Assembly: GCA_025765615.1 (NCBI GenBank)
Contig: JAIVFJ010000049.1
Coordinates: forward strand, 62,001-126,000
DNA: 64,000 nucleotides
Source of the DNA: Zopfochytrium polystomum
Taxonomy: Eukaryota; Chytridiomycota; Chytridiomycetes; Chytridiales; Chytridiaceae
Direction: 5' to 3'
Part shown: positions 1 through 10,600 of the stretch, one piece after another
Layout: each line of letters starts with the position of its first letter
How positions within the stretch are numbered: position 1 is the stretch's first letter
Made by a program: the position numbers and the translations under genes
The notes under the pieces: generated by a model
Told to the model about the DNA's origin: nothing
The model's input: the letters and a program-made list of their open reading frames with translations, nothing else
Database searches by the model: none

Positions 1-545
1 AGGAGGGTAATGTTCTTAGTGGCAATGAGAAAAGAGTAGGAGATTTCTTCTTTGATTGGTATTCTCTGAGTCCAATGGGTTTTCAATGGGGTTGTCATAA
101 GTTGACGGCCAAGGTCTGTGTTGATGGTCCATTCAACTTGCGATGTACTGTATTTGATGTCAATGTTAAAACTGCGCATTGCAGGGGTACCGATGATAAT
201 AGGTCGAGGGCACTTCTGAACAACAGAGAACCAGAGGGTGCGAGAGCCACGGCTTGAGTGGCCGAGGTTAAGCCGAAGCTTAGTATATCCGATGATTGGG
301 ACATGGCCGCCAATTCCACTACTCATTTTTGGTGTTTTTGGTTTGTAGTTGATGGTCATATGCTTAATTTTCTTTAGGAGGTCAACTGTGATGACATTGT
401 GATTAGAACCGGAGTCGATGAGGCAGTTGGGAATAACTTTTCCTTCAAGCCAAGCGCAGGCTTCAGCAACAGTAGAGTCACGAAATTGCTGGTAATCTTC
501 ATCTGGCGGCTCAGCAAGTTCTAAATCAGGCTGTGCAGTTGACAT
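1..545 (-). CDS. Aspartic protease of the partial unit (cut by window edge)
   Basis: Same sequence as the protease in the complete unit (13964-14508). The frame begins at a Met at 545, overlapping the end of ORF1 in another frame, and contains the catalytic LIDSGSN motif near 410-430. The 3' part lies outside the window. Confidence 0.7.
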   Translation of the reverse strand, partial: MSTAQPDLELAEPPDEDYQQFRDSTVAEACAWLEGKVIPNCLIDSGSNHNVITVDLLKKIKHMTINYKPKTPKMSSGIGGHVPIIGYTKLRLNLGHSSRGSRTLWFSVVQKCPRPIIIGTPAMRSFNIDIKYSTSQVEWTINTDLGRQLMTTPLKTHWTQRIPIKEEISYSFLIATKNITL

Positions 546-3500
546 TTTGTTTTTTGTAGTTGTAAATTCAGGCTCACTTTCGTGATTGGAGCTGGAGTTG
601 GAAGTAGTTCTCGAATCAATTTGAGGAGGTTCATATAAGGTGCTAGTCTTTTTACATGGTGTATATGAAGTAGGAACAGTCTCTCCGGGCTTTGAGGGGG
701 TGGTCGCTCCGTTGACCGCAGAGGATTGCGAATGCAAGGGCGAGATGTTTGAATCAAGCGGAACATCTTCATTAAAAAAGGATTAAGTTCTGGGTGAAAA
801 ATGATTGGAGAGGGATAGCGAATAGCAGTAGAAAAATTGTGGGCACGCAGGTGGTAGGTGCCTCCTCCATATCGGATGGCGCGTCGAACAGATTTAGGTA
901 AAGTTGGGGGTAGGACAGTTGGAGAATGGGTAACCCATGTACCATCTTTTTGAGGGTAAAGGAGAGGTGGAAGCCCATTCTTAGTTAAAATAGAATAATT
1001 GAAATGAAGAATCATGCCAGAGTGGTTCAAGTCAGTAGAGAACTTAAAGAAGTAACCGATATTTCGGCAGAGCGGGAAGTTGACAGGAAGTCGCTTTGGA
1101 GTCTTCAGGATAAGAGTAAAGGGTTGAGGCATGACAGCAACAAGCTTTGTGATTAAAATTTCATTGAAGTCATCAAGGACAACAGCAGGGTGGCCACTGT
1201 GGAAGAGATTTGGCGGAAAAGCAGTGTAAGTTGGGGATAACAGGATGAGTTTTATTTCTTCTAAAAAGGATGGTGATAAGACTGAAGTCAAAGGGGGAAA
1301 AGCATGGCTCTCCAATTGAGAGTTGACCATGGTAAAAAAGGATGTAGGTAAATCATAAATGGGTTGGGATAAAGGTAAAGATAACTCAAGCAGAGGGCTT
1401 GGAGTCATTGGCTTGTTTGAGGCCACTGCAGAGGCAGGGGTTAGAGCAGTTGGAAACATAGAAGGCGGAAAGCCATACTTAAGGTAATGTTCAGCCATCT
1501 GCATAAGAATGCAGTATCGATCAGGGTGTGAAAGGCTGAGAGGAATCTTGCAGTGACTGCAGAGCTGAGGAGGCTTGGGCACGTAGGGGCCCCTGTTGAA
1601 GCTTTGAGAATAGCGACGGCCAGAGGGCGGTTGTTGCTCGTTGTTGTAAACCTCAGCCTCAGGTTGATCTTCCTCAAAGAGTTGGTCATAGGCAGTGGTG
1701 ATGGCTGCAAGAAAAGATTCCTTGTTACGAGGGCGGCGACCATCATCACGGCCATCAGTGCGACGAGGAGGAGGAGTTGCAACATTAGATTGTAGAATGA
1801 CACTGGGCCATTTTTTCATCATAACTTCAGCGATAGAGTCAAGTGTGACACGGGGGTCCTGATAGAAGAGCTTATTGGTGCCAATCCGGTATACTTGGCG
1901 GGTGGCAGCCTGTTGGATATCAGGGCGAGGGCAAGATGCGATGAATTCTCGCTTGACAGACTCATCATCCAGCGGGGTAAGAAGTTCATCGTTGGCACGG
2001 CGGATGGCAAGAGCAGCAGTAGCTGGGTCGAGGTTGCCCCATTGGAAGGGGTGAAGTGAATAGACGTCTGTGTGGCCAAGCTGAGGCGGGAGCAGTGTAA
2101 GTAGGAGTTGATGTTTGAACTGCGCTAGCGTCAGGGTTGATAGGGTACTAGAGAGTTGATGGAAGAATAGGCTGCCCCTTTCAGTTGGAAAGCAGGTAGG
2201 CTTAATCATAGCAACGAGAAGAGCATTGTCCGAGGCAAACTTAGGGCGGTAAGTGTTGAAGGTAGCAATGAAGTCGCGGAGGTACTTCTTTACTGAAGCA
2301 GTTGAATCATCACTCAGGACTGGGAGTTGATTGTGCAGAGGGTATTGAGCAAAGAAGTTATTGCCGATATTCTCAAGCGTGTCCTTAAACTGGCCATCAG
2401 CAAAATAAGAGGCCATGGCCTTAGTTGCAGAGTCAGCAGAGGCGGAACCAGTGGTCGGGCCTTTTCCTTTACTGTCGATGAGGATGGAAGCAAGCTCGGC
2501 GTTAAGGCGATTTACATCTTCAGTGAGGCGTTTGTTGTATCCGAGGCGACGAAGAATTTCGTTCTCCTTAGCAATAGTCAGAGCGGGATCCTCTCCCTCA
2601 GGGTGAGAGATAAGGTCAGCAGCGTACAAGCCGGTGACATCAAGAGTGGGCTTTTCTTCATCAGCCATGGTGGTGAGAATAGGAACGTCAAAGGCGTAAA
2701 CAAGATCAGAGTCGCCTGGCGAAGATGAAACAGGTGAGGAACCAGAACTGGTGGAGTCAGAGAAGCCGGAGAACTCAGGTGTAGTAACAGATGGTGGAGG
2801 AGGAAGGACAAAAGGGTCGCGTCGGGTTCCTCCAAGATGGAATACAAAAGCTTTCCAGATGGAAGTCGTACGGCGGCCTCGAAGTGGGAACCTGGCAGGG
2901 TCGACCTGGAAAAGTGCGTGCTGAAGAGCAAGGTCTTCAGGGCTATCGTACTCAAGGAAGGAACTTGCACCAGAAAGGCAGAAGGACCCGTCAAAGTATC
3001 GATAGAGTTGGTTGTTGTAGAGGAAGTACTTTGAGTTGGGTTCTCGGTCAGACGAGGAAGGAGCCAGTTTGAATGTGTGGGAGAGTGTGAGGATGATGAG
3101 AAAAATCAGGAGGGGAACCCCCAGTTTATATACTCCTGGCCCCAACCAAGAAGGAAAATTTGCAGGGTATCCACCAGATAAGATATCATCTGATGTGGCT
3201 GATGTCACAGGTGGGAAAAGAAGCAGAGATGTGATCAGGAAAATTTGTTTCATCATGTGCTTAGGCGAAATCCTCCGATATGGAATTCTCTGAGGTGTTA
3301 TGGAGTGCATCAGTATGCACACAGAGAGAAGGGATGTGCATATCACGGAGTACGACCTCCTAGGATGTAAGAGAAACAGGAGCGTACTAAAGGAAACTAA
3401 AGCTGCATGAGGAACGGTATCGAGTTGCAGGTAGGGAAGCGCGCACTGCGCGGAGACACAAGGGAACACCCTGAGACGTGTTAAGGGTCGGTGGAGGACG

Positions 3501-4834
3501 GAAGACACAAAGTCGGAGATGGAACTGTGAAGGAAGACACCAAGTGTCTGTTGTTTATTTGTCCAGAACCAAGGTGGGAGTTTCCGAAACACAACTGGGG
3601 TTGTGGCAGGAAGTTGCAAGATCAGAAGTGGTAGAGATAGGGATATTCTATTTACCCGCCATGGCGGGGGCCGGGAAAACTTTTGTGATCCGTGAGCGAT
3701 AGGAGGTGTGTCAGACTGGTGAGTCAAAGAAGATAATGTCGCCATAGAAGGAAGACAGGAAGTAAGCTGAGTCAGAAGACAAAGAAAGATGATAGAAAAC
3801 CACAAGGTGGCATCAGGGAGCGGAGAGACATCCGGCAGGAAAAGATAAAATTGAGACAAACGCCAAAAAGGGAAATCCCAGAGGAGAAAATTGGCTAAAA
3901 ATGGAAATTCACAGCAAGGTGAGACACTGAAACACGAGACACATGGTGTGGAAAAGGTTGAAAGCAGATTATGCCAAAGTTGTGTTTGCGACAGCAGTCG
4001 TGAGACCAGATGAGGAGTTGCCAGAACCACGACCACCAGCACCACCACCGTCGCCGCCATCAGGGCGTCCCCAAGAGGACGAGGACGGGGGGGTACGTCG
4101 TCGTGACTTCTTTGACTTTTTTGACTTTGAGCGGCTATATTTTCGAGGGCGGCGCTCCTCTTCAGAGGAGCTGGAGCTGGACGAGCTTGTACTGGGACTA
4201 CGTTCTCGGTGACGTTTTTTGGAGGGACCTGGGATGGGAATGGCCGTGAGGCCAGAATTGTGAGCGCGAACGCTTTATCACCATAAAAATGGCGAGAACC
4301 AACACCTTGATCGGAGGCCTTGAGTCGACGGTCAGCGAAATCTTTGGCGTCCTTGCGGAGATGCTTGGACTTCCGATCCTCGGGCTTGGCGGTGGCAAGG
4401 TACTCTATGGTAGCGGCAGCATGCCGGCGGGCGGCCTCGCGGTCGTTCCGAATAGTGATCTGGGACTGGTGGAGCCGCCGGCGGTGCTGGAAGATCCAGA
4501 GGGCATAATAGTAGTGCGCTGCAGTGCCTGGGGGCAGTCGTTCACCGGGTCCACCAATGATCTTCCGAATAAGAGTGGGGAACACCCAGGGTTGAAGCCT
4601 ATCGAAGGTATCGACGACGCCGGCGGTGAGCTGGGCAATGTCATAGTTTTCTGGTGCCAGCAGATTGGGTAGATTGGGAACATCGCCATGATCCGGAATA
4701 ATAGCCTGAATATTAAAAACAGGAGGAGCAGGAGGAGGTGTTTTCCGAATGGGAGTGGCCATGTTAGTGTCTGTTTGGCATACAGCGCAGGTAAAGTAAG
4801 CAAGAGGAGCGGAAAAACCCGTGCAGAGATTCAA
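521..4834 (-). CDS. ORF1/Gag-like polyprotein, 1437 codons (intact copy)
   Basis: A single open frame; a likelier start is the second ATG at 4762, which opens a basic, Pro-rich region. From the sequence: a charged N-terminal third (to about 4000); a hydrophobic stretch with few conserved-looking features; an internal Met-Met at 3256 beginning a signal-peptide-like segment, then a transmembrane-like segment (LGVPLLIFLIILTL); an acidic/Ser-rich linker; a Met at 2668 (MADEEKPT) starting a helical, Gln-rich capsid-like region; a basic spacer; a CX2CX7HX4C zinc-knuckle-like motif near 1510-1565; and a C-terminal region leading toward protease. In this copy the frame leaves the protease frame near 691 because a run is TTT instead of TTTT, so it ends at 521. 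The Gag assignment rests on position and the knuckle; I recognise no specific capsid family. Confidence 0.75.
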   Translation of the reverse strand: MNLCTGFSAPLAYFTCAVCQTDTNMATPIRKTPPPAPPVFNIQAIIPDHGDVPNLPNLLAPENYDIAQLTAGVVDTFDRLQPWVFPTLIRKIIGGPGERLPPGTAAHYYYALWIFQHRRRLHQSQITIRNDREAARRHAAATIEYLATAKPEDRKSKHLRKDAKDFADRRLKASDQGVGSRHFYGDKAFALTILASRPFPSQVPPKNVTENVVPVQARPAPAPLKRSAALENIAAQSQKSQRSHDDVPPRPRPLGDALMAATVVVLVVVVLATPHLVSRLLSQTQLWHNLLSTFSTPCVSCFSVSPCCEFPFLANFLLWDFPFWRLSQFYLFLPDVSPLPDATLWFSIIFLCLLTQLTSCLPSMATLSSLTHQSDTPPIAHGSQKFSRPPPWRVNRISLSLPLLILQLPATTPVVFRKLPPWFWTNKQQTLGVFLHSSISDFVSSVLHRPLTRLRVFPCVSAQCALPYLQLDTVPHAALVSFSTLLFLLHPRRSYSVICTSLLSVCILMHSITPQRIPYRRISPKHMMKQIFLITSLLLFPPVTSATSDDILSGGYPANFPSWLGPGVYKLGVPLLIFLIILTLSHTFKLAPSSSDREPNSKYFLYNNQLYRYFDGSFCLSGASSFLEYDSPEDLALQHALFQVDPARFPLRGRRTTSIWKAFVFHLGGTRRDPFVLPPPPSVTTPEFSGFSDSTSSGSSPVSSSPGDSDLVYAFDVPILTTMADEEKPTLDVTGLYAADLISHPEGEDPALTIAKENEILRRLGYNKRLTEDVNRLNAELASILIDSKGKGPTTGSASADSATKAMASYFADGQFKDTLENIGNNFFAQYPLHNQLPVLSDDSTASVKKYLRDFIATFNTYRPKFASDNALLVAMIKPTCFPTERGSLFFHQLSSTLSTLTLAQFKHQLLLTLLPPQLGHTDVYSLHPFQWGNLDPATAALAIRRANDELLTPLDDESVKREFIASCPRPDIQQAATRQVYRIGTNKLFYQDPRVTLDSIAEVMMKKWPSVILQSNVATPPPRRTDGRDDGRRPRNKESFLAAITTAYDQLFEEDQPEAEVYNNEQQPPSGRRYSQSFNRGPYVPKPPQLCSHCKIPLSLSHPDRYCILMQMAEHYLKYGFPPSMFPTALTPASAVASNKPMTPSPLLELSLPLSQPIYDLPTSFFTMVNSQLESHAFPPLTSVLSPSFLEEIKLILLSPTYTAFPPNLFHSGHPAVVLDDFNEILITKLVAVMPQPFTLILKTPKRLPVNFPLCRNIGYFFKFSTDLNHSGMILHFNYSILTKNGLPPLLYPQKDGTWVTHSPTVLPPTLPKSVRRAIRYGGGTYHLRAHNFSTAIRYPSPIIFHPELNPFLMKMFRLIQTSRPCIRNPLRSTERPPPQSPERLFLLHIHHVKRLAPYMNLLKLIRELLPTPAPITKVSLNLQLQKTKCQLHSLI

Positions 4835-5696
4835 AATAGTCCAGATCAGCGGTAGCAGTAAAGACGGGAGCGGCAGTCCGGGGAGTCAAATGGCGGGACC
4901 AGCAAGGATCGGTCACAGCATCAGCCAAGTCATCCAGAAATAGAGGTTCAATCCGATGGTATGAAAAGAGGATGGTGTCAGATCGGTGCAAAGGGTTAAA
5001 ATGATTGAGAAAACAAGAATGGAAAACCCGTGGGGTCATGTCAAGTATAGGTAGGGCGGAGCCAGGCCAAGGTCAAGTCCAGAATCAGATCACCGCCGCG
5101 GAAGAGGGCCGTGATAGAGAAGGGTAAATATGATTAGAAGTCAAGATGAGAGACGGCACAGCGGATGAAAAAAAATGAAAAACCGTGCAGGCTGGCTTGT
5201 GATTGAGGGAGTCGATGTCGAATCGAGGGGGGTTGATGGGGAAAGAAAGCCCAAAACCTCCTGGCTTTTATACTATTCCTGGCTCAACGAGAGCGGGTGT
5301 TTGCGGGATGGAATCCTCCGAGCGTGTGATCGATTGTGGTCAGCCGCTGTTTGTTGCCTTGTGAAAGCAGGGGGCAGGCAGACAGAAACATGGCGTGGTT
5401 GCATGCAATGGCATAATCTACCGCAAGTCAATCAGGACGGCTGTGCAAGGCGGCGGGACAGAGAGACAGACGCGAAATTTCTGAAGGGACAGCGGCGTCT
5501 GTGGCACCAAATTTTTTCGTGGTAGGACAAGGTTTGATTGGTGGAGCGGCGTGAGACGTGGTGCGGTCATCAGTGAGGGCTGTAGCAAAGCGAAATAGTT
5601 GGTGCGTCAGGGAGTGGAATGTACATCTGTAAAATAAAGTTACTGAACAGTCCTGTCGAGTTAAGTCATTCAATCAGGATTTAAACAATTTTAAAA

Positions 5697-6205
5697 TGTG
5701 CCAGCCGTTGGGAGGACAGGAATCGAACTGTCGACGTCGGGTGGGGTTTTATCGAGCAGAAACCAACTAGGCAAGTTGGGCATGGAAGAGGAATTGGGAC
5801 GTTTCGCTTCGATCAGATCAGCGGTTTCATCTCCATGGAACGACTAAGATAAACAAAATGGTTATGGCAGAAGCAAACAATCATTCTATGCAGATGGGAA
5901 GACAAAATGTTGGCAAAGAGTCTTCCATGGAGAGGGAATCGATCTGGGGACCTGTCGACAACAAGCCGACGTTATAACAGCTGGTCAAGTGTGGTTCGTT
6001 CTACGTCCAAAAAATAAATAGTTCCATGGAAGTATAGTTGGATATCTGAGATATGTGGAAAAAACCAAGTTGTTATGGTCAGTGGTTATAGCAATATTGC
6101 ATAAGTAAAAAGCGACAAAGTTGTTATTCAAGAAGGAACCAAGCGTGGAATCGAACTCAGGCCTCAATCGCATGAAGCGGAGTCACATCCAAATAGTCCA
6201 AGAGG
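5697..6205 (-). other. Three tRNA-like segments in the element leader
   Basis: On the minus strand three segments spaced about 215 bp apart each pair an A-box-like motif with a B-box-like motif 30-40 bp on. Segment 1: TTGCCTAGTTGG (5763-5774) and GTTCGATTCC (5719-5728), with a perfect GACAG/CTGTC T-stem. Segment 2: TGACCAGCTGTT (5977-5988) and AGATCGATTCC (5937-5947), with a pairable D-stem and an anticodon-like stem. Segment 3: TGGACTATTTGG (6189-6200) and GTTCGATTCC (6147-6156). Acceptor stems do not pair well, so these look like tRNA-derived or pseudo-tRNA sequences, not working tRNA genes. The other copy has them at about 19662-20170. Confidence 0.45.
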
Positions 6206-6422
6206 CTTGCACCAAAGTGGCCGGCAAATGTCAACATGTGTGTCCACTGGTTGTTTCCATAATAGTAAATAGAATAGTGAGTCAGGCAATCTGAGTTAAG
6301 AAGATTTTGAGAGATAGTGAGAAAATTAGATATGATTTCATGGAGTGAGCAAAAAGGTCAAGGATTCATGGCATTGGTGGAGAAGACAACAATGGAGACC
6401 ATTTAGGGAATCCCCCCCACTA

Positions 6423-7517
6423 TGAGATCTCCTCTTCATCTTCAGGGGCTTATCTATAGTCTAGTGGCAAAAGGGATAAGACAAGTCTTTAAGATGGGAA
6501 GCTCCTGGTTATTAGCAGAGCCAGTACCCTGGATTCAGCTCAAACTCAACAAAGATGGATGATGTGGTTCAATTCTGTCTTTATTCAAGGACAGCTAGAC
6601 CAAGTGGAGTTGCTCAATGAAGAGTACCCCACAGGCCCCAGGTTCAAGCCCTGACTATCCAACATGGTGACCAACAGGCAGCAGTTCAACAAGGGGATGC
6701 CCTAAGGCAGTATGGCATCTGCCAGTATCACAGAGACAGAGCTCAATGTGAGAACCAACCAGGTAGGGGAAGGAAGAGAAAGGAAAGGGAAGGAAACCTC
6801 ACCCCAGCTTGGCATACAACACACTGGCCTGGGGAAATCATACCTCTACTAGCTTGGTCTGGTAGCACTGGCCTAAGAGGACTCCATCCCCAGCTTGGTC
6901 TGGTAGCTCTGGCCTAGGGAGAAACACCAAAGAGGAAAGAAAAGGATTGGTTGTTACCTAGGTAGGATTTATTGAGAGAGAGTAGATATATATAGAACAA
7001 AGGAGGGGAGAGAGGGAGTATTTATAGGAAAGGGGAGGAGAGAAAAAAGGAAAGAAGGAAGAAAGAAAGAAAAGAGAAAAAGGGAAAGACATAACAAAAG
7101 GAGAAAATGAAAGAAAGAACAAGTTGGAAGGGTGAATCACTCTTTCAGCCACACCCCCCCTCCACCCAGTGTCTCTCCTGCCTCCAAATTTGGGGTGAAC
7201 ATAATTTGAGGCTTTGAGGCCACATCAGTGCAGGGACAGTGGATTGAAAGGTGGGAAAATGAGAGAAAAAGGAAAATGAGTAAAAATAAGAATGAATAGG
7301 ATGAATGAGGGGTGTGCCCCTTGTGCTTAGGCCCATTCAGCACAAGGAACACAGGATGCTCTTTTATAGTGATAAACACTAGAGCCCGTGAGGGATGTGA
7401 TGAATGGTAATAAAAAATAAATATGGGGGGCCAATATAATGACATAGTCACAACTGGGGAAGAGCTTTTAGGGAGACCCCAGTTAAGACCATGATCAGTG
7501 AGATTAGGAATCTCACA
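6423..7517 (-). repeat. LTR shared by the two tandem Ty3/Gypsy units
   Basis: About 1,095 bp, near identical to 20388-21481 (one visible length difference, CAAAC versus CAAC near 6542). It is the 3' LTR of the complete unit and the 5' LTR of the partial one. The right edge is exact, because homology ends at 7517 against unrelated pol sequence. Confidence 0.82.
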
Positions 7518-7618
7518 GTACCTCTTTTTCAATATCCTAGCGCCCCGTTCGCAGGATCAGTACGACAGTGGTAGGGAGTCGAGAGCGTTCGTCACCAGAT
7601 GGACGCCCTATGGATCCA

Positions 7619-10600
7619 CTACTTATACTTAACTGGAGGGAGCTGCCGCAATCGCGAAGATCGGGCCATCGGAGGTGGGTCTGGAGGCGTAGTTGCAGGT
7701 GTTGAGGGAGTGCCAGTTGCTTTGGATTGTTTAAGCTTTCGTAGGGCTTCTTGTCTTTCTTTATAAGCAGTGGGATTGGTCCGGCGGACATTATCCCAGT
7801 ATTCTTTGACAAATTCAGGGTCCATATCAACTTCCTCATTCCAACTGTTAAAGCGATTGGAATAATTTTTCCATTTGAGGCGGTATGAATAAGTGTTGTC
7901 ATTGTTATGACGGAAGGCTAAGATCTTGTCGACCTCATACAAAGGATTGTAGATGTCGGCTTCAGTAAAGTGAGGATCAAAGCGACGCATAAGTTCAATA
8001 CTCATTCCGAGTGCGGTACGTTGAGATGTGGCAGGCCTTCTTTTCAGAATTACTGCTTTTTCCCATTCTTTTATTGCAGTGGCGAGCTCTTCAGCGTTGC
8101 TTTTAAGTGCGTCCTCAGCAGAATCAATGGGGACTCGAGGAGTGAAGGGGCGTAGTCGGGAGATATGAACAGTGCGTGCAGCAATCTCTTTGCCAGGAAA
8201 GGTTTCAATGACGGTGCATTTAGAATTGGAGTCTTTTCCGTCAATGCGGATTATGCGGACAGGCCCAGCCCATCGGTAAAGGAAACTTTCGTTCTCCGGC
8301 ATGTCAGAGCGCGTCGGTCTGAGGATAACAGCCATCCAGGCTCTATCGCCAGGAAAAAGTTTATGTGGGTTGGAGTCTGTTTCTTTTGATTTTTTCTTCA
8401 ATTGTTTTTGTTGTGCTGTGGCATTTTGTTGTGCGACCAAGTGGGCATGCGTTAATTTATCAAGAGTACGCACGACATAATGTCGAATTATATTATTAAC
8501 ATAAATACAACTCTCTTGCTCAGAGGGTTGGAGAAAATGATTTAAATCTTTGTTTTCAGTAAGGTAGGTGACAGTGAGATCTTCTTCACCTTGTGGTGAA
8601 GGAAGATGGAGAAGCAGAGGCGATGATGTGCCTTCCCAAAGTAATAAGCCTTGGGGAGGTTCAGAGCTATTGACGTCAATCAGTTTTACACTGGTGGGCG
8701 CAAGCATACTATGCCAAAAGCGGAGGTTCGCAATTTCATCTGATGTGCAATATCCTCGTGGGAAGGAAGGGCAAGGCCCATCAGTCTCTTGGAACAGGGT
8801 CCCACGTAGGGAATAGATGTAGCGAATCTCTTTTTTCTGCGGATTGTAGAATACGACTGACCGAACAAGCACTCCATGGTTGGTACGGAGGAAAAAAGGG
8901 AGATCTACCTTCTTTATGGATCGGGTCTGTCGAGTACGTGTGAATACAATGTATACAATATCAAGGTTATGGATCTCAACGAGATCAGTCAAGATGCGTG
9001 AGGCAGATGGTTCTGTTGGGTAAGGACGCAGCTTCCGTGGGATATGCTGGAGCAGTGTCATTCGAAGGTCAAATGTTTTGATATATGCAATGCGGAGGAA
9101 TGGTGCTGGTTCAAGCTTAGGGTTTAAGGTAAGCGGGATAGCTTTTCCCCCTACTACAGCGTGAGAAAGAAGGGTTTCTGGTTCATTGTCATTGCCGTCA
9201 GGGATGCCAGCGACGTCAGACACTTTAGTAATTTGGGGCATGTCCTCATAATCCTCAGGGGTGACTCCGAGGAAGAGGTCGGGGGGTAAACGGCAGTCAC
9301 GTCCATGTAATAAGAAGAAGGGTGTATCACCGAGGAGTGGGTGAGGATGAGTACGATATGCAAAAAGCACATAAGGAAGGATTTGGGGCCAGTCCTCATG
9401 GGTGTGTTGGTTGATGTAGGCACGAATCATAGTTTTCAAAGTTTTAATGAAACGTTCAGCAGTACCATTGGCGCGGGGCCAGTATGGTGATGTAAAAGAC
9501 TGTCCCATTCCGAGAACGTGTCCGATAGCAGAAACTAGTGCAGATTTGAGCGGTTGGCCGTTATCAGAATGAATTTCAACAGGGATTCCGTGTCGACAGA
9601 AGACATGTTCAACTAGTGCTGCTGCAACTGTCATATCTTCAAGATCAGTGAGAGGGATGGCTTCAGCCCATCGTGTGAAGTAATCTACAACAACAAGGAT
9701 GTATTTATAACCATCAGGCGTTTCTTTGAAAGGTCCAGCAAAATCAATTGCAATTCTTTCAAAAGGAAAAGAGCTGATAGGTATCGGGTGAAGATATCCT
9801 GGTCGATGAGGGTGATCTTTGGTTTTCTGGCATGTTTCACAACTCTGGATGTGATTCTCCAAGTCAGTTGTGATAGTAGGCCACCAGAATCGATCAAGGA
9901 GGATATCCATTGATTTTCTTTTGGCAAAGTGACCAGCAAATAAGTCATCATGGAAGAGTCGTAGGCTCTCGCGCCGCAGAGAATCTGGAACACACAGGGC
10001 AAGTTGAAGTGGAGTGCGTTTCAACATAAATGAGGGGAGGTCGAGTATACGATACAAAAGCCCCTTGCGGACAATCATCTTTTCAGCCCATTTGGTCAGA
10101 GCTTCAGGCGGATTGTTGTCAATAGCACCAGTTTCACGGAAGCGGAGGATGGGTCCAAAGAACTTATCAGCAAGTTGTAATTCTCTAACTTTGTCAGTTT
10201 TGGCAAATACGCCAAGCTTCTCAAACATGAATGTTTCAAAGCCTGTAGCCAGTAATTTGTTTACAAGTGATTCATAATTGGGCTTTGTGGGACGTACTGT
10301 TCCATAAGGGCGAGGTGTGTGATTAAAATGAGGGGATTCTTGTACTCGCTCTGTCATGCAGAGATGACGGCGGGGAAGAGGTTCGTTAAAGTTATCCAAT
10401 TCATAAAGTGACGACATTCGTTTAAGAATTGGAGTGAAATCCAAAGGGAGGAAGCAATCAACACGAAGATGATCACTTGGCAGGTCGATGGTGGATGAAA
10501 GTTGTGTTTGGGTGCGTGGACTATAGATCCGTTTGTCAAGGAAAATATAATCAACACGGAGAGCAGGGTAATCAACAGTTTTTACCCAGGATCTTGCCTT

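Larger units (their letters stand above)
1..6422 (-). mobile_element. Second, partial unit of the same Ty3/Gypsy element
   Basis: This stretch repeats 13964-20387 almost base for base and shares the LTR at 6423-7517 with the complete unit, giving LTR-internal-LTR-internal. It carries the leader, ORF1 and the start of the protease, then runs off the window. Differences from the other copy are nearly all one- or two-base changes in homopolymer length, plus two substitutions I noticed (near 4325 and 5103). LTR-LTR recombination or a tandem duplication would both give this arrangement; a mis-assembly is also possible. Confidence 0.85.

Noticed and set aside
2668..3256. Retroviral envelope gene
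   Set aside because: The segment has a signal-like and a membrane-like part but is short, lies upstream of the capsid region, and lacks a furin-type site or fusion peptide; it is not called an envelope.
5697..6205. Functional tRNA genes in the element leader
   Set aside because: Internal boxes are present but acceptor stems do not pair, so they are listed only as tRNA-like.
7137..7532. 131-codon minus-strand ORF at the LTR edge
   Set aside because: It lies within the LTR U3 region, has no recognisable motif, and is a composition effect of the purine-rich plus strand.
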